Below are positions 15,680 through 23,861 of a stretch of DNA of 34,945 bases, piece by piece. The position numbers and the translations under genes are program-made. Origin of the DNA: CAZZCN01 sp964652975 (GTDB lineage: Bacteria; Bacillota; Clostridia; Saccharofermentanales; UBA5734); assembly GCA_964652975.1 (NCBI GenBank), contig CAZZCN010000028.1, forward strand, positions 1 to 34,945. The letters run 5' to 3'. The notes under the pieces were generated by a model. The model had not been told where the DNA came from. It searched no databases and was given only the letters and a program-made list of their open reading frames with translations. Position 1 is the stretch's first letter. The number at the start of each line of letters is the position of its first letter.

Positions 15680-17452
15680 ATGGATACTAAAATTATTGTT
15701 GACACCATTTGGGTTATATTTGCAGCTATTCTCGTGTTCTTTATGAATCTGGGATTTGCAGCGGTAGAAAGCGGACTGGCTCGTCAAAAGAATTCAGTAA
15801 ACATATTGTCAAAGAACTTCATAGTTTTCGCTGTTTCTTCACTGGGATTTCTGGTTTTGGGATGGGGATTGATGTTTGGAGACGGAAATGCGTTCATTGG
15901 TCTCAAGGGTTTATTTATGGCAGGAGGCGCCGACAATTCACCGGCAGTTGGAGATGCGTATCAAGGCGTATACAAGTCGATTGCATGGAGCGGAGTGCCT
16001 TTCTGGGCTAAGTTCTTCTTCCAGCTGGTTTTCTGCGGAACTGCTGCAACAATTGTTTCAGGTGCAGTCGCAGAACGAATCAAGTACATTTCATTTATCG
16101 TTTTCTCATTAGTACTTACAATGCTGATATACCCGATCGTTGGTCACTGGGTATGGGGCGGCGGATTCCTTCAAACACTAGGTATGCTTGACTTTGCTGG
16201 TGGAACAGTTGTTCACTCCATAGGCGGATGGGCTGCATTGGCAGGAGTTATCATACTAGGGCCTAGAATAGGTAAATATACAAAAGACGGTAAAATTCAT
16301 CCGATTCCCGGACACAATATGAGTCTGGCTACAATAGGAGCATTCGTACTTTGGTTTGGCTGGTTCGGATTCAATCCTGGTTCAACGATGGCAGCCGATC
16401 CTACGTCAATTTCGCATATTCTCGTTGTAACAAATACAGCAGGTATAATGGCTATTCTGACAGCTACTGCAACAGCGTGGCTCGTAATAGGTAAACCTGA
16501 CCTGGGTATGTCGATTAACGGTCTTTTAGCAGGACTTGTTGCAATAACTCCGGCTTGTGCATATGTAAGTGTTACAAGTGCTCTCATAATAGGAGCAATT
16601 GCAGGAATACTTGTTGTTCTATCGGTTATGTTCTTTGACAAAGTAAAATTGGATGATCCTGTAGGAGCTTTATCAGTACACCTTGTACATGGTGTTCTTG
16701 GTACATTGTTTGTAGGCTTGTTTGCTCAAAACGGCATCGCCGGTATAACATCACCTGACGGGTTGTTCTTCGGTGGCGGATTTGATCTGTTAGGCAAACA
16801 GTCTTTGGGTATCGTAAGTGTTGCAATATTTGTTTTCCCGATATCATTGCTGGTCTGGATTGCGATAAAAAAGACAATGGGACTTCGCGTATCTGTCAAG
16901 GAAGAAATTGAGGGTCTGGATATTGGCGAACATGGAAACGAAGGCTATCCTGACTTTGTAACCATCGATTACACAAGCGCTGCAGAATATATGTCGAGTG
17001 AATCTAGTCCTTCATCAACTGCTAAAGGCAGCGTTCCTGTTGAGCATGCTGTTCCGGTTGAAATTGTATCGCCAGAAAGGACCACAGGCTCAGGAGTTAA
17101 GTTTACAAAGGTTGAAATTATTACTAAGCAGAACAAGTTTGAATCATTGAAGGTTGCGATGGACAATATTGGAATAACAGGCATGACAGTCACCAACGTT
17201 CTTGGATATGGACAGCAGGGTGGAGCAACAGAGTACTATCGTGGTGTTGAATTTGAGACACATCTTGTTCCAAAGGTCAAAGTTGAGATAGTTGTCAGCA
17301 AGGTTCCTGTCAAGACAGTTATCGAGACGGCTAAGAAAGTTCTCTACACCGGACATATAGGTGATGGTAAGATTTTCATCTATAACGTAGAAAATGTTAT
17401 AAAAGTCCGTACCGGTGAAGAAGGGTATGACGCACTTCAAGATGTAGAATAA
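15680..17452 (+). CDS. Ammonium transporter Amt fused to a C-terminal PII (GlnK) domain
   Basis: A 590-aa membrane protein. Residues 1 to about 410 form an Amt/AmtB ammonium channel with 11 predicted membrane spans; the conserved His pair is in GGTVVHSIGGWAAL and GALSVHLVHGVLGTL, with DDPVGA between. A linker rich in Ser/Pro/Val (about 420-470) leads to a complete PII domain (about 474-590). This has the start VKFTKVEIITK, T-loop sequence GGATEYYRGVEF with the Tyr equivalent to the uridylylated Tyr51, PKVKVEIVV, B-loop TGHIGDGKIFIYNVENVIKV and C-loop RTGEEG. In most bacteria amtB and glnK are separate adjacent genes, and GlnK plugs the channel when nitrogen is plentiful; here the two are one chain. 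AAGGAGGGG precedes the ATG. The leader carries a terminator, and a strong terminator follows downstream. Confidence 0.96.
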   Translation: MDTKIIVDTIWVIFAAILVFFMNLGFAAVESGLARQKNSVNILSKNFIVFAVSSLGFLVLGWGLMFGDGNAFIGLKGLFMAGGADNSPAVGDAYQGVYKSIAWSGVPFWAKFFFQLVFCGTAATIVSGAVAERIKYISFIVFSLVLTMLIYPIVGHWVWGGGFLQTLGMLDFAGGTVVHSIGGWAALAGVIILGPRIGKYTKDGKIHPIPGHNMSLATIGAFVLWFGWFGFNPGSTMAADPTSISHILVVTNTAGIMAILTATATAWLVIGKPDLGMSINGLLAGLVAITPACAYVSVTSALIIGAIAGILVVLSVMFFDKVKLDDPVGALSVHLVHGVLGTLFVGLFAQNGIAGITSPDGLFFGGGFDLLGKQSLGIVSVAIFVFPISLLVWIAIKKTMGLRVSVKEEIEGLDIGEHGNEGYPDFVTIDYTSAAEYMSSESSPSSTAKGSVPVEHAVPVEIVSPERTTGSGVKFTKVEIITKQNKFESLKVAMDNIGITGMTVTNVLGYGQQGGATEYYRGVEFETHLVPKVKVEIVVSKVPVKTVIETAKKVLYTGHIGDGKIFIYNVENVIKVRTGEEGYDALQDVE

Positions 17453-17755
17453 TAAAACCAAGGTACTTATAAAAATTAACGAACTTCTTTTAAAAGTATT
17501 ACAAAAAGGAAGAATAGTACTAAAATTGTAAAATGTTCAAACTATAGAAGTAATTTTCAAAAAGTAGAAAAATTAATCATTATTATCTACAAGTAGAAAA
17601 AATTGATCTTTATTATCCGCAAAACCGCTCTGTTCCATTTAAAGAACAGGGCGGTTTTTTCGACACTGTTGGAACTTGATAAATTTTCACAACAAAACAA
17701 ATAAATGAAAGCAATAAGCCGTAAAGACTGAATGTATAAACAATACTGATTATAA
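17453..17755. other. Amt-PII to ZIP spacer
   Basis: No gene seen. Two imperfect tandem units of about 29 nt, each starting AGTAGAAAAA and ending TATTATC, begin at 17563 and 17592. A strong intrinsic terminator follows at 17621-17660. Confidence 0.6.
17621..17660 (+). terminator. Intrinsic terminator downstream of amt-PII
   Basis: AAAACCGCTCTGTTC (17621-17635), an 8-nt loop, then GAACAGGGCGGTTTT (17644-17658) ending in a T-run. This is a 15-bp stem with one G-T pair. It ends the amt-PII transcript about 170 nt after the stop codon. Confidence 0.92.
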
Positions 17756-17784
17756 TTGAAACTAACCGCATATATTGTTATAAT
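17756..17784 (+). promoter_or_regulatory. Predicted promoter of the ZIP transporter gene
   Basis: TTGAAA (17756-17761), 17-nt spacer, TATAAT (17779-17784). The spacer end, the -10 and the following bases are identical to the promoter at 14026-14054 over 21 nt. The 5' leader is about 105 nt and contains an inverted repeat TGACAC/GTGTCA near 17835-17864. Confidence 0.75.
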
Positions 17785-17895
17785 GACATCTATTCAGGGA
17801 CGAAAAAAGCAAAATACCATAAATTTATAGAATGTGACACGGTTTTACTGTTTACAAGGTGTCAATAAAGACCATATGATTATAAAGGAGAGGCT

Positions 17896-18720
17896 ATGTT
17901 AGAATTTTTTAAGCAATTTTCACCGGTTCAACAGGCTTTGATAGGTACGTTATTTACTTATGGAGTGACTGCTTTGGGGGCGTCACTTGTGTTTTTCTTC
18001 AAGAGTATCAATCCCGGAGTGTTGAAAGGGATGCTGGGGTTTGCAGCAGGAATTATGATTGCGGCAAGCTTTTGGTCCTTGCTAGCTCCCGGAATCAGCA
18101 TGGCCGAGGAGTTAGGGCAGGTAGCCTGGCTGACTGCATCGATAGGGTTTCTTGCGGGTGGTGCCTTTTTATATCTGGTTGATAAGCTATTGCCTCATCT
18201 GCATATGGGATTGGACACATCTAAAAGTGAAGGACTGAAAACATCATGGCAGAGAAGCGTTTTGCTGGTTTTAGCAATTACGATGCACAATATACCGGAA
18301 GGTCTGGCGGTTGGCGTGGCTTTTGGCGCAGTAGCCAGTGGTAGCGTCGAGGGTGCCTCACTTGCGGGTGCTATAACACTTGCAATTGGTATTGGCCTGC
18401 AAAATTTTCCTGAAGGTGCTGCTGTGTCGATACCGCTCAGAAGAGAAGGATTCAGCAGAAGAAAAGCTTTTGCATACGGGCAGGCTTCAGGCATAGTTGA
18501 ACCTATAGCCGGTGTAATAGGAGCCTTGACAGTAATTACAATCAGACCGATACTTCCATATGCTTTGGCTTTTGCAGCAGGTGCAATGATATATGTAGTA
18601 ATCGAGGAGCTTATACCTGAAGCTCAACGGGAGACCGGCGGTTCCAAGACAGACATAGCAACTATCGGAGCCATGATTGGATTCAGTGTGATGATGATTT
18701 TGGATGTTGCCTTAGGATAG
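17896..18720 (+). CDS. ZIP-family divalent metal transporter (ZupT/GufA type)
   Basis: A 274-aa membrane protein with eight predicted spans that should move Zn2+ or related divalent metals into the cytosol. The two hallmark metal-binding helices are present: TMHNIPEGLAVGVAFG (TM4) and GLQNFPEGAAVSIPLRREG (TM5), with the expected His/Asn/Pro/Glu residues. A short His-containing segment (LLPHLHMGLD) lies in the loop after TM3. The GufA-like features (long first loop, EELIPEAQRE near the end) fit the bacterial ZIP branch. AAAGGAGAGG precedes the ATG. It may be co-transcribed with the Imm5-like gene that begins within 30 nt of its stop. Metal specificity cannot be read from the sequence. Confidence 0.94.
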   Translation: MLEFFKQFSPVQQALIGTLFTYGVTALGASLVFFFKSINPGVLKGMLGFAAGIMIAASFWSLLAPGISMAEELGQVAWLTASIGFLAGGAFLYLVDKLLPHLHMGLDTSKSEGLKTSWQRSVLLVLAITMHNIPEGLAVGVAFGAVASGSVEGASLAGAITLAIGIGLQNFPEGAAVSIPLRREGFSRRKAFAYGQASGIVEPIAGVIGALTVITIRPILPYALAFAAGAMIYVVIEELIPEAQRETGGSKTDIATIGAMIGFSVMMILDVALG

Positions 18721-18748
18721 GACATGAATAGAGTTGAAAAGACAGATT

Positions 18749-19318
18749 ATGAATATAGCTGAAAAGACATTGATTGAGTCAAAATATAAAAAGGGTAACA
18801 AAATACTGTTTTCCAAAGACAGCGAATGCCTTCACGACTTGATCAGACTGATGGAAATTCAAATACACCGTACCCTTGTAATGTGGGCACTTGAATGTGC
18901 AAAAGAAACTTTGTCCAGATTAGAAGGAAAATACCCAAATGAACCAAGGCCGAGAATGGCGTTGGAACTTTGTGAAAAATGGACGAGAGGCAACATCAAA
19001 ATGCCGCAGGCAAAGAGATCTATATTGGCCGCTCACGCAGTTGCAAAAGAGATTGATGACAAAGAATGCATAGCATTGGTTCATGCCATCGGTCACGCAG
19101 GTGCAACTGTTCACGTTGGAACTCACGCCGTGGGACTGGTTTTTTATGAACTTACAGCAATTGTTCATGCTTTTGGCATTGAAAATTGTGAAAAGGCGAT
19201 TGATGATAAAATCAAGATCTACAAAGAGCGCCTGTTGTACTGGCAAAAAAATATTGACACTCTCAATGTCTCATGGGCGAGGTTTCTCCTGGATGATACC
19301 CGTTTGAACAAAAATTAG
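18749..19318 (+). CDS. Imm5-like putative immunity protein
   Basis: A soluble, mostly helical protein of about 189 aa. The segments RTLVMWALECAKETLSRLE, YPNEPRPRMALELCEKWTRG, AKRSILAAHAVAKE and VHAIGHAGATVHVGTHAVG match the Imm5 family, which was predicted as immunity to polymorphic toxins. No toxin gene is nearby, so an immunity role is only a family label here. Conserved His residues in HAIGHAGATVHVGTHAVG suggest metal or ligand binding. The frame extends to a TTG at 18734, but neither start has a strong ribosome binding site; the ATG is preferred. It follows the ZIP gene closely and may share its transcript. Confidence 0.8.
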   Translation: MNIAEKTLIESKYKKGNKILFSKDSECLHDLIRLMEIQIHRTLVMWALECAKETLSRLEGKYPNEPRPRMALELCEKWTRGNIKMPQAKRSILAAHAVAKEIDDKECIALVHAIGHAGATVHVGTHAVGLVFYELTAIVHAFGIENCEKAIDDKIKIYKERLLYWQKNIDTLNVSWARFLLDDTRLNKN

Positions 19319-19411
19319 CCTTTATACGAAAAATGTAATCAGATAATTGTAACACGGCATTTTTTTACACGAAGAAAGCGACAGTCAGCGTCAAAAAATA
19401 CTCGATTATGA

Positions 19412-19417
19412 TATAAT
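19412..19417 (+). promoter_or_regulatory. Possible -10 element of the HD-domain gene
   Basis: TATAAT preceded by TG-A context (TTATGATATAATGGG), an extended -10 like arrangement, about 140 nt before the HD gene. The -35 region is weak. The rest of 19319-19554 shows no gene. Confidence 0.4.
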
Positions 19418-19554
19418 GGGCTTAAGATGATTTTCGTTTAATTAAATTGAAGTACAAGGTTATTTTACAGGTGGTTACAGCGAATTTGATTTTTATAATC
19501 GAAGGAAAATGTTTTTACAAAAATTTAGTTTTATCTAAGGAATTGTGATATTTT

Positions 19555-20145
19555 ATGAAAGAAAAGCTAAAAAAACAACTTGATTTTTTGATTGAAATCG
19601 ACAAAATGAAGAACATACTGCGGCAGACTCTACTGATGGATAAGTCGCGTCAGGAAAACGACGCAGAACACTCATGGCATTTTGCCCTCATGGCGTTGAC
19701 ATTGTTTGAATATAACAGGTTGGAGAATGTTGACATTAACAGAGTCATCAAAATGGCGTTGCTTCATGACCTGGTTGAAATTTATGCCGGCGACACCTTT
19801 GCATATGATGTGAAGGGCAACGAGGGAAAAGATGCAAGAGAGGCTGAGTCTGCAGACCGTTTATTTGCAATGCTGCCAGATGAACAATCTGTTGAATTCA
19901 GAAGTTTATGGGAGGAATTTGACAAGATGGAGACCCCTGATGCAATTTACGCATCAGCAATTGACAGACTTGAACCATTTATCAGTAATTATAAGACCGA
20001 CGGGTACACCTGGGTGCTGCACAAGGTTTCAGTCGAAAATGTATACAGGAGAATGGAACCGATAAGACTGGTGCTCCCTGAAGTTTGGGAATTCGTTGAA
20101 GCGGTTATCAAAGACTCCTGCGAAAAAGGATATATTTGCGAGTAA
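19555..20145 (+). CDS. HD-domain phosphohydrolase (YfbR/HDDC2-like 5'-deoxynucleotidase)
   Basis: A soluble metal-dependent phosphohydrolase of 196 aa. Members of this branch (E. coli YfbR, human HDDC2) remove phosphate from deoxynucleoside 5'-monophosphates. The metal-binding residues are visible in order: His in NDAEHSWHFALMAL (about residues 41-54), the His-Asp pair in LLHDLVEIYAGD (about 71-82), and the late Asp in ASAIDRLEPFI (about 139-149). The Glu in HDLVEIYAGD is also typical for this subgroup. The frame is complete and the length normal. No strong ribosome binding site is seen (TAAGGAATTG about 13 nt upstream). Substrate assignment is by family. Confidence 0.88.
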   Translation: MKEKLKKQLDFLIEIDKMKNILRQTLLMDKSRQENDAEHSWHFALMALTLFEYNRLENVDINRVIKMALLHDLVEIYAGDTFAYDVKGNEGKDAREAESADRLFAMLPDEQSVEFRSLWEEFDKMETPDAIYASAIDRLEPFISNYKTDGYTWVLHKVSVENVYRRMEPIRLVLPEVWEFVEAVIKDSCEKGYICE

Positions 20146-20260
20146 TTAGTTAAGTGACATATTCTCTCAACTTGTGATATACATTCTATCTGTTTTTGTT
20201 GTGTTTAACTTGTTAAAGATGTAAAATTTCATCAAGACATTTTCGAAAGGGAATTAATAT

Positions 20261-21157
20261 ATGAACCAGGAAGAATTCTACAAGAAACTAGTCGAAAATC
20301 TATATGATGGAATCTATTTTGTTGATAAGAATCGCAAAATTATTTTCTGGAATAAAGGTGCAGAATACATAACAGGGTTTAAAGAATCAGAAGTCAAAGG
20401 TCGTTTTTGTTATGACAATATATTGAATCATGTCAATGATGATGGCTGTGCATTGTGTTGGAATGGATGTCCTCTTCAGAAAACCAACGAGGACGGGATT
20501 ACCCGTGAAGTATGTGTATACCTTCATCATAAAAATGGTCACAGAATTCCGGTCTCGGTCAGAGCAGTGGCAATCTACGATGGAGATGAGATAATCGGAT
20601 CAATTGAAGTTTTCAAAGATGAAACAGAGAATCGAAAGATATTGGAGAATCTTGGTGAGTTTGAGACACAAGCATTGTATGACAGTCTGACAGGATTACG
20701 GAATCGAAGATATCTTGAAGCATATATCGGATCCAAGATAAATGAATTCGAAACTCTGGAGATACCTTTTGGTATTGCCTTTATTGACATTGACAAATTC
20801 AAGGATTTTAATGATGTATATGGGCATGATACCGGGGACGAAGTGCTTAAAATGGTTGCAAGGACTTTTACCGGTTCCATCCGAAACACAGACGTCATAG
20901 GTCGATGGGGTGGTGAAGAGTTTGTTGCTGTTTTTGAAGGTGTTGACGAACTAAATCTCCTCCATTTATCAGAAAAAATACGAATGTTGGTAGAGACATC
21001 GTCAATTAAATACAACGATGAGAATATAAGAGTTACAATATCAGTTGGGGCTACTATTTTTAAAAAGGACGATACAGGCGAATCAGCCATAAGACGTGCG
21101 GATTTATTAATGTACCAAAGCAAACTTGGCGGGAGAAACAAAGTGACTGTCGGTTAG
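20261..21157 (+). CDS. PAS-GGDEF diguanylate cyclase
   Basis: A cytosolic enzyme of 298 aa predicted to make cyclic di-GMP from two GTP. The N-terminal PAS domain (about 1-130) reads YDGIYFVDKNRKIIFWNKGA and includes a cluster of cysteines in GCALCWNGCPLQ followed by VCVYLHHKNGHRIPVSVRA; this Cys-bearing PAS variant may bind a cofactor or sense redox state. The GGDEF domain (about 145-298) starts YDSLTGLRNRRYLEAY and has the active-site RWGGEEF at 215-221. The product-inhibition I-site RxxD is intact (Arg208-Asp211, RNTD), five residues before GGEEF. There is no membrane segment. The ATG follows GAAAGGGAAT. It is likely an active, feedback-controlled cyclase. Confidence 0.95.
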   Translation: MNQEEFYKKLVENLYDGIYFVDKNRKIIFWNKGAEYITGFKESEVKGRFCYDNILNHVNDDGCALCWNGCPLQKTNEDGITREVCVYLHHKNGHRIPVSVRAVAIYDGDEIIGSIEVFKDETENRKILENLGEFETQALYDSLTGLRNRRYLEAYIGSKINEFETLEIPFGIAFIDIDKFKDFNDVYGHDTGDEVLKMVARTFTGSIRNTDVIGRWGGEEFVAVFEGVDELNLLHLSEKIRMLVETSSIKYNDENIRVTISVGATIFKKDDTGESAIRRADLLMYQSKLGGRNKVTVG

Positions 21158-21274
21158 TGAAAATAAAATCAATGGTTAAGACAGCGAACATTGTTACATT
21201 GCATCAAAAAAAGTCAAAAACGTACAAAGCTGGATATTTCAGAACCTCAAAATAATTGAAGAAGGATAGAAAAA

Positions 21275-21367
21275 ATGATAGAGAGCGATCATAATCACGA
21301 CCATTCAAAAGGCGGACACATTCATCAGGCAGAGTGTAATAAATGCGATGATAAAAATTTATTTTGA
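21275..21367 (+). CDS. His-rich micro-protein (30 aa)
   Basis: A 30-codon frame just upstream of the YitT-like gene. It contains DHNHDHSKGGHIHQ and then a C-x-x-C (CNKC), giving five His and two Cys in 30 residues, the look of a metal-binding peptide. GAAGGAT lies about 8 nt before the ATG. Its stop is 14 nt before the ATG of the next gene, whose AAGGAG overlaps this stop region, so co-translation is plausible. It is unlikely that such a His pattern with a ribosome binding site arises from random AT-rich DNA, but expression is unproven. Confidence 0.6.
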   Translation: MIESDHNHDHSKGGHIHQAECNKCDDKNLF

Positions 21368-21381
21368 AAAAGGAGTGCTAC

Positions 21382-22290
21382 ATGGCATCAAATAGGAAAA
21401 CAATCGTCGTAATAAAGGATTACCTGTATATTTTTATAGGATGTTTTATTACCGCAGCCGCAATTGACATTTTTTTCGTTCCGAACAAAATCGCGCCGGG
21501 AGGTCTGGCGGGTATTGCAACAGTTGTGTATTACATAACAAACGGCACCTTGCCTATTGGTGTTTTCATCTTATTGATGAATATTCCATTGTTTTTGTTC
21601 GGGATTAGACTTATCGGCAAAAAATTCCTTCTAAATACCGCCATCAGCACTGTTTTACTTTCAGTTTTCATAGATGTGTTCGAGCCTTTCACGAATCAGT
21701 TTGTCAAAAAATATCTTGGAGGGTTTGGCAATACTGATTCCTATTCCAATCTGCTGTTATACTGCATTATCGGAGGTGCAATCGCAGGACTGGGTCTCGG
21801 ACTGGTTCTGAGGGCGGGTGCGACAACCGGAGGCACTGACCTGGCTGCCAAAATCGCACATAAATTTCTTCCGAATTTTTCTGTCGGACAGATTTTACTT
21901 TTTATAGATGCCATTGTTGTTGTATTCGCATCAATAGCGTTTAAGAGTTTTTTGCTCGGTCTGTATGCAATAGTCACAATATTTATAACCTCCAAGGTTG
22001 TAGATGCTGTGTTGGAAGGTGTCAACTATTCAAGGGCAGTATTCATAATATCTGATTATGCGGATGAAATCTCAGACAGAATATTGAAGGAGATCAACCG
22101 GGGTGTCACCGGACTAGAAGGTACCGGCATGTATACTAAGAAAGACAAAAAGGTCCTTCTTTGTGTCCTTGAGCGGTCACAGATTCCACAACTCAAGAAA
22201 CTGGTAAAAGAGACTGACTCACGGGCGTTCGTTGTGATGACTGACATTCGTGAGGTTCTCGGAGAAGGATTTGGCGGCGACAAAAAGTAA
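21382..22290 (+). CDS. YitT-family membrane protein (DUF161 + DUF2179)
   Basis: A 302-aa protein with an N-terminal YitT/DUF161 membrane domain (about 5 spans, first half YLYIFIGCFITAAAIDIFF, and GLGLGLVLRAGATTGGTDL) and a C-terminal soluble DUF2179 domain (about 220-302, with ITSKVVDAVLEGVNYSRAVF, GVTGLEGTGMYTKKDKKVLL and VVMTDIREVLGEGF). DUF2179 is thought to bind a small ligand. The transported or sensed molecule is unknown. The start is the ATG at 21382 with AAAAAGGAG 7 nt upstream; an upstream TTG at 21364 would add a few residues but overlaps the micro-ORF. The protein is complete. Confidence 0.93.
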   Translation: MASNRKTIVVIKDYLYIFIGCFITAAAIDIFFVPNKIAPGGLAGIATVVYYITNGTLPIGVFILLMNIPLFLFGIRLIGKKFLLNTAISTVLLSVFIDVFEPFTNQFVKKYLGGFGNTDSYSNLLLYCIIGGAIAGLGLGLVLRAGATTGGTDLAAKIAHKFLPNFSVGQILLFIDAIVVVFASIAFKSFLLGLYAIVTIFITSKVVDAVLEGVNYSRAVFIISDYADEISDRILKEINRGVTGLEGTGMYTKKDKKVLLCVLERSQIPQLKKLVKETDSRAFVVMTDIREVLGEGFGGDKK

Positions 22291-22441
22291 AGAGCAGGTA
22301 AATGAATAACATACTGATAGTGTAACACTGCTGTTTAAAAGGGGACCGAGTTTACGTAAAATAAAAATCAACACAGTACAAAATGTTTATATTTAGAGTT
22401 TGTACATGCACTAAAAAATAAAAATTTGCAGGAGAATACTC

Positions 22442-23599
22442 ATGTTCAATAAAATAAATAATCCGATTTTATTTCAAGGTGACATAACTGACAAAAACTA
22501 CTTTGAGGGCTGGTACTTCAAGCAGGTATCCGCCGACTGCAAGGCAGTATTAAGTCTGATACCGGGAATAAGTCTTTTTGCCGAAGACCCGCACTGCTTT
22601 GTTCAGTATATTTTTAAAAATATTGATGAAAACGGCATTCATACACTTAAAACAGGATATTGCAGATATGCTGCATCACAATTTTCTTTTTCGCAAAAGC
22701 CCTTTGGAATAGCTGTCGGTGATAGTACTTTTTCTGAAAAACAAATAATGGTAAATCTTAAGGACAAAGATTTTGCAATCTCAGGGGTGTTGGAACTTGG
22801 CGATTTTAATGCAATAGAAAAATCGTTTTGGATGCCTAATATCATGGGTTTTTTTGCATACATCCCTAAAATGCAATGCTATCACAGAATCATCAGCATG
22901 GATCATACCTTGCTCGGTGAAATTTCAATTACAGCAACAACAGCATCAGCAACTTCAGCAACTTCAGCAACAGCAACATCAACTTCAGCAACAACAGCAA
23001 CAGCAATGACTCCGGCAAAAACAACACCTACGACACCAGCAACACCTACAACACAAACAATAGCAGCATCAACACCAGTGTCAACAACAGGAACAGTATC
23101 GGAACAGATAATTGATTTTACAAACGGGAAAGGTTACATCGAAAAGGACTGGGGTACATCTTTTCCAAAGGAATACATCTGGGGGCAGTGCAATCATTTC
23201 GGTGACGAAAAGACAAGCCTTGTGTTCTCTGTTGCAGACATTCCTTTTGCACATACATCTTTCAGGGGCTTCCTTTGCAATCTGTTTTTGAATAACGAGG
23301 AGTATCGCTTTGCGACATATAATTCGAGCAAATACAAAATTACATTTTTATCGCATCAAAAGGTGCTTTTGACGTTTGAAAACAAGAAGTCCAGACTTGA
23401 GATTGAGGCATTGATATCAGATCCCGGCGAACTTATCGCCCCTGTATTGGGCAATATGATAAAACCAATTAAAGAAGAATTGTCCGGAGATGTTAATTTT
23501 ACCCTTTTTGATAAAAAGACACAGAAAACTTATCGGGAATGTGGTAAAATGGCTGGAATCGAAATTGTTATCGAGGCGAGTGGAAGCAAGTTGTTGTAG
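22442..23599 (+). CDS. Tocopherol cyclase-like protein with a low-complexity insert
   Basis: A 385-aa protein whose two halves match tocopherol cyclase-like bacterial proteins: NNPILFQGDITDKNYFEGWY with FKQV at the start, FWMPNIMGFFAYIPKMQCYH in the middle, and GKGYIEKDWGTSFPKEYIWG in the second half. Bacterial members are of unknown function; a tocopherol role is not implied in this organism. Residues 164-220 are an insert made almost only of Thr, Ala and Ser (45 of 57), encoded by ACA/GCA/TCA repeats at 22931-23101, placed exactly where related proteins pass directly from LLGEI to the GKGYIEKDWG half. It probably forms a flexible linker. AGGAGA precedes the ATG. There is no signal peptide. 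Confidence 0.85.
   Translation: MFNKINNPILFQGDITDKNYFEGWYFKQVSADCKAVLSLIPGISLFAEDPHCFVQYIFKNIDENGIHTLKTGYCRYAASQFSFSQKPFGIAVGDSTFSEKQIMVNLKDKDFAISGVLELGDFNAIEKSFWMPNIMGFFAYIPKMQCYHRIISMDHTLLGEISITATTASATSATSATATSTSATTATAMTPAKTTPTTPATPTTQTIAASTPVSTTGTVSEQIIDFTNGKGYIEKDWGTSFPKEYIWGQCNHFGDEKTSLVFSVADIPFAHTSFRGFLCNLFLNNEEYRFATYNSSKYKITFLSHQKVLLTFENKKSRLEIEALISDPGELIAPVLGNMIKPIKEELSGDVNFTLFDKKTQKTYRECGKMAGIEIVIEASGSKLL
22931..23101 (+). repeat. Trinucleotide (ACA/GCA/TCA) repeat tract inside a gene
   Basis: 171 nt of imperfect CAACAG/CATCAG-type triplet repeats kept in frame, encoding 24 Thr, 13 Ala and 8 Ser among 57 residues. Triplet periodicity allows length change without frameshift. Confidence 0.9.
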
Positions 23600-23777
23600 A
23601 GAACATTGTTTTACTGAATATATTATTATTGAGAATATTTTTTAATGAAAAATGGATTAAATATTATTTGTTTCTATTCTTGAAATAAAATAGAGCAAGA
23701 TTGAAAGATAATATTTGTTCTAGGTAAAATTAAATCTACCAGCAAAATATTTTCATTATTGACTATGTAAATTTTAT

Positions 23778-23861
23778 TAATAACTAATAACTAATAACTA
23801 ATAACTAATAACTAATAACTAATAACTAATAACTAACAACTAATAACTAATAACTAACAAC
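23778..23861 (+). repeat. 12-copy heptanucleotide repeat upstream of nadA
   Basis: Twelve perfect-length units: ten TAATAAC and two TAACAAC (units 9 and 12), ending 26 nt before the nadA start. A TTGACT (23759-23764) lies just before the array. Copy number changes would alter promoter or leader spacing in 7-nt steps. Confidence 0.95.

Noticed and set aside
15546..15746. 66-codon ORF overlapping the amt leader
   Set aside because: It runs through the terminator hairpin and into the amt gene in another frame, without a ribosome binding site.
23778..23861. CRISPR-like array
   Set aside because: The units are contiguous 7-mers with no spacers; it is a simple tandem repeat.
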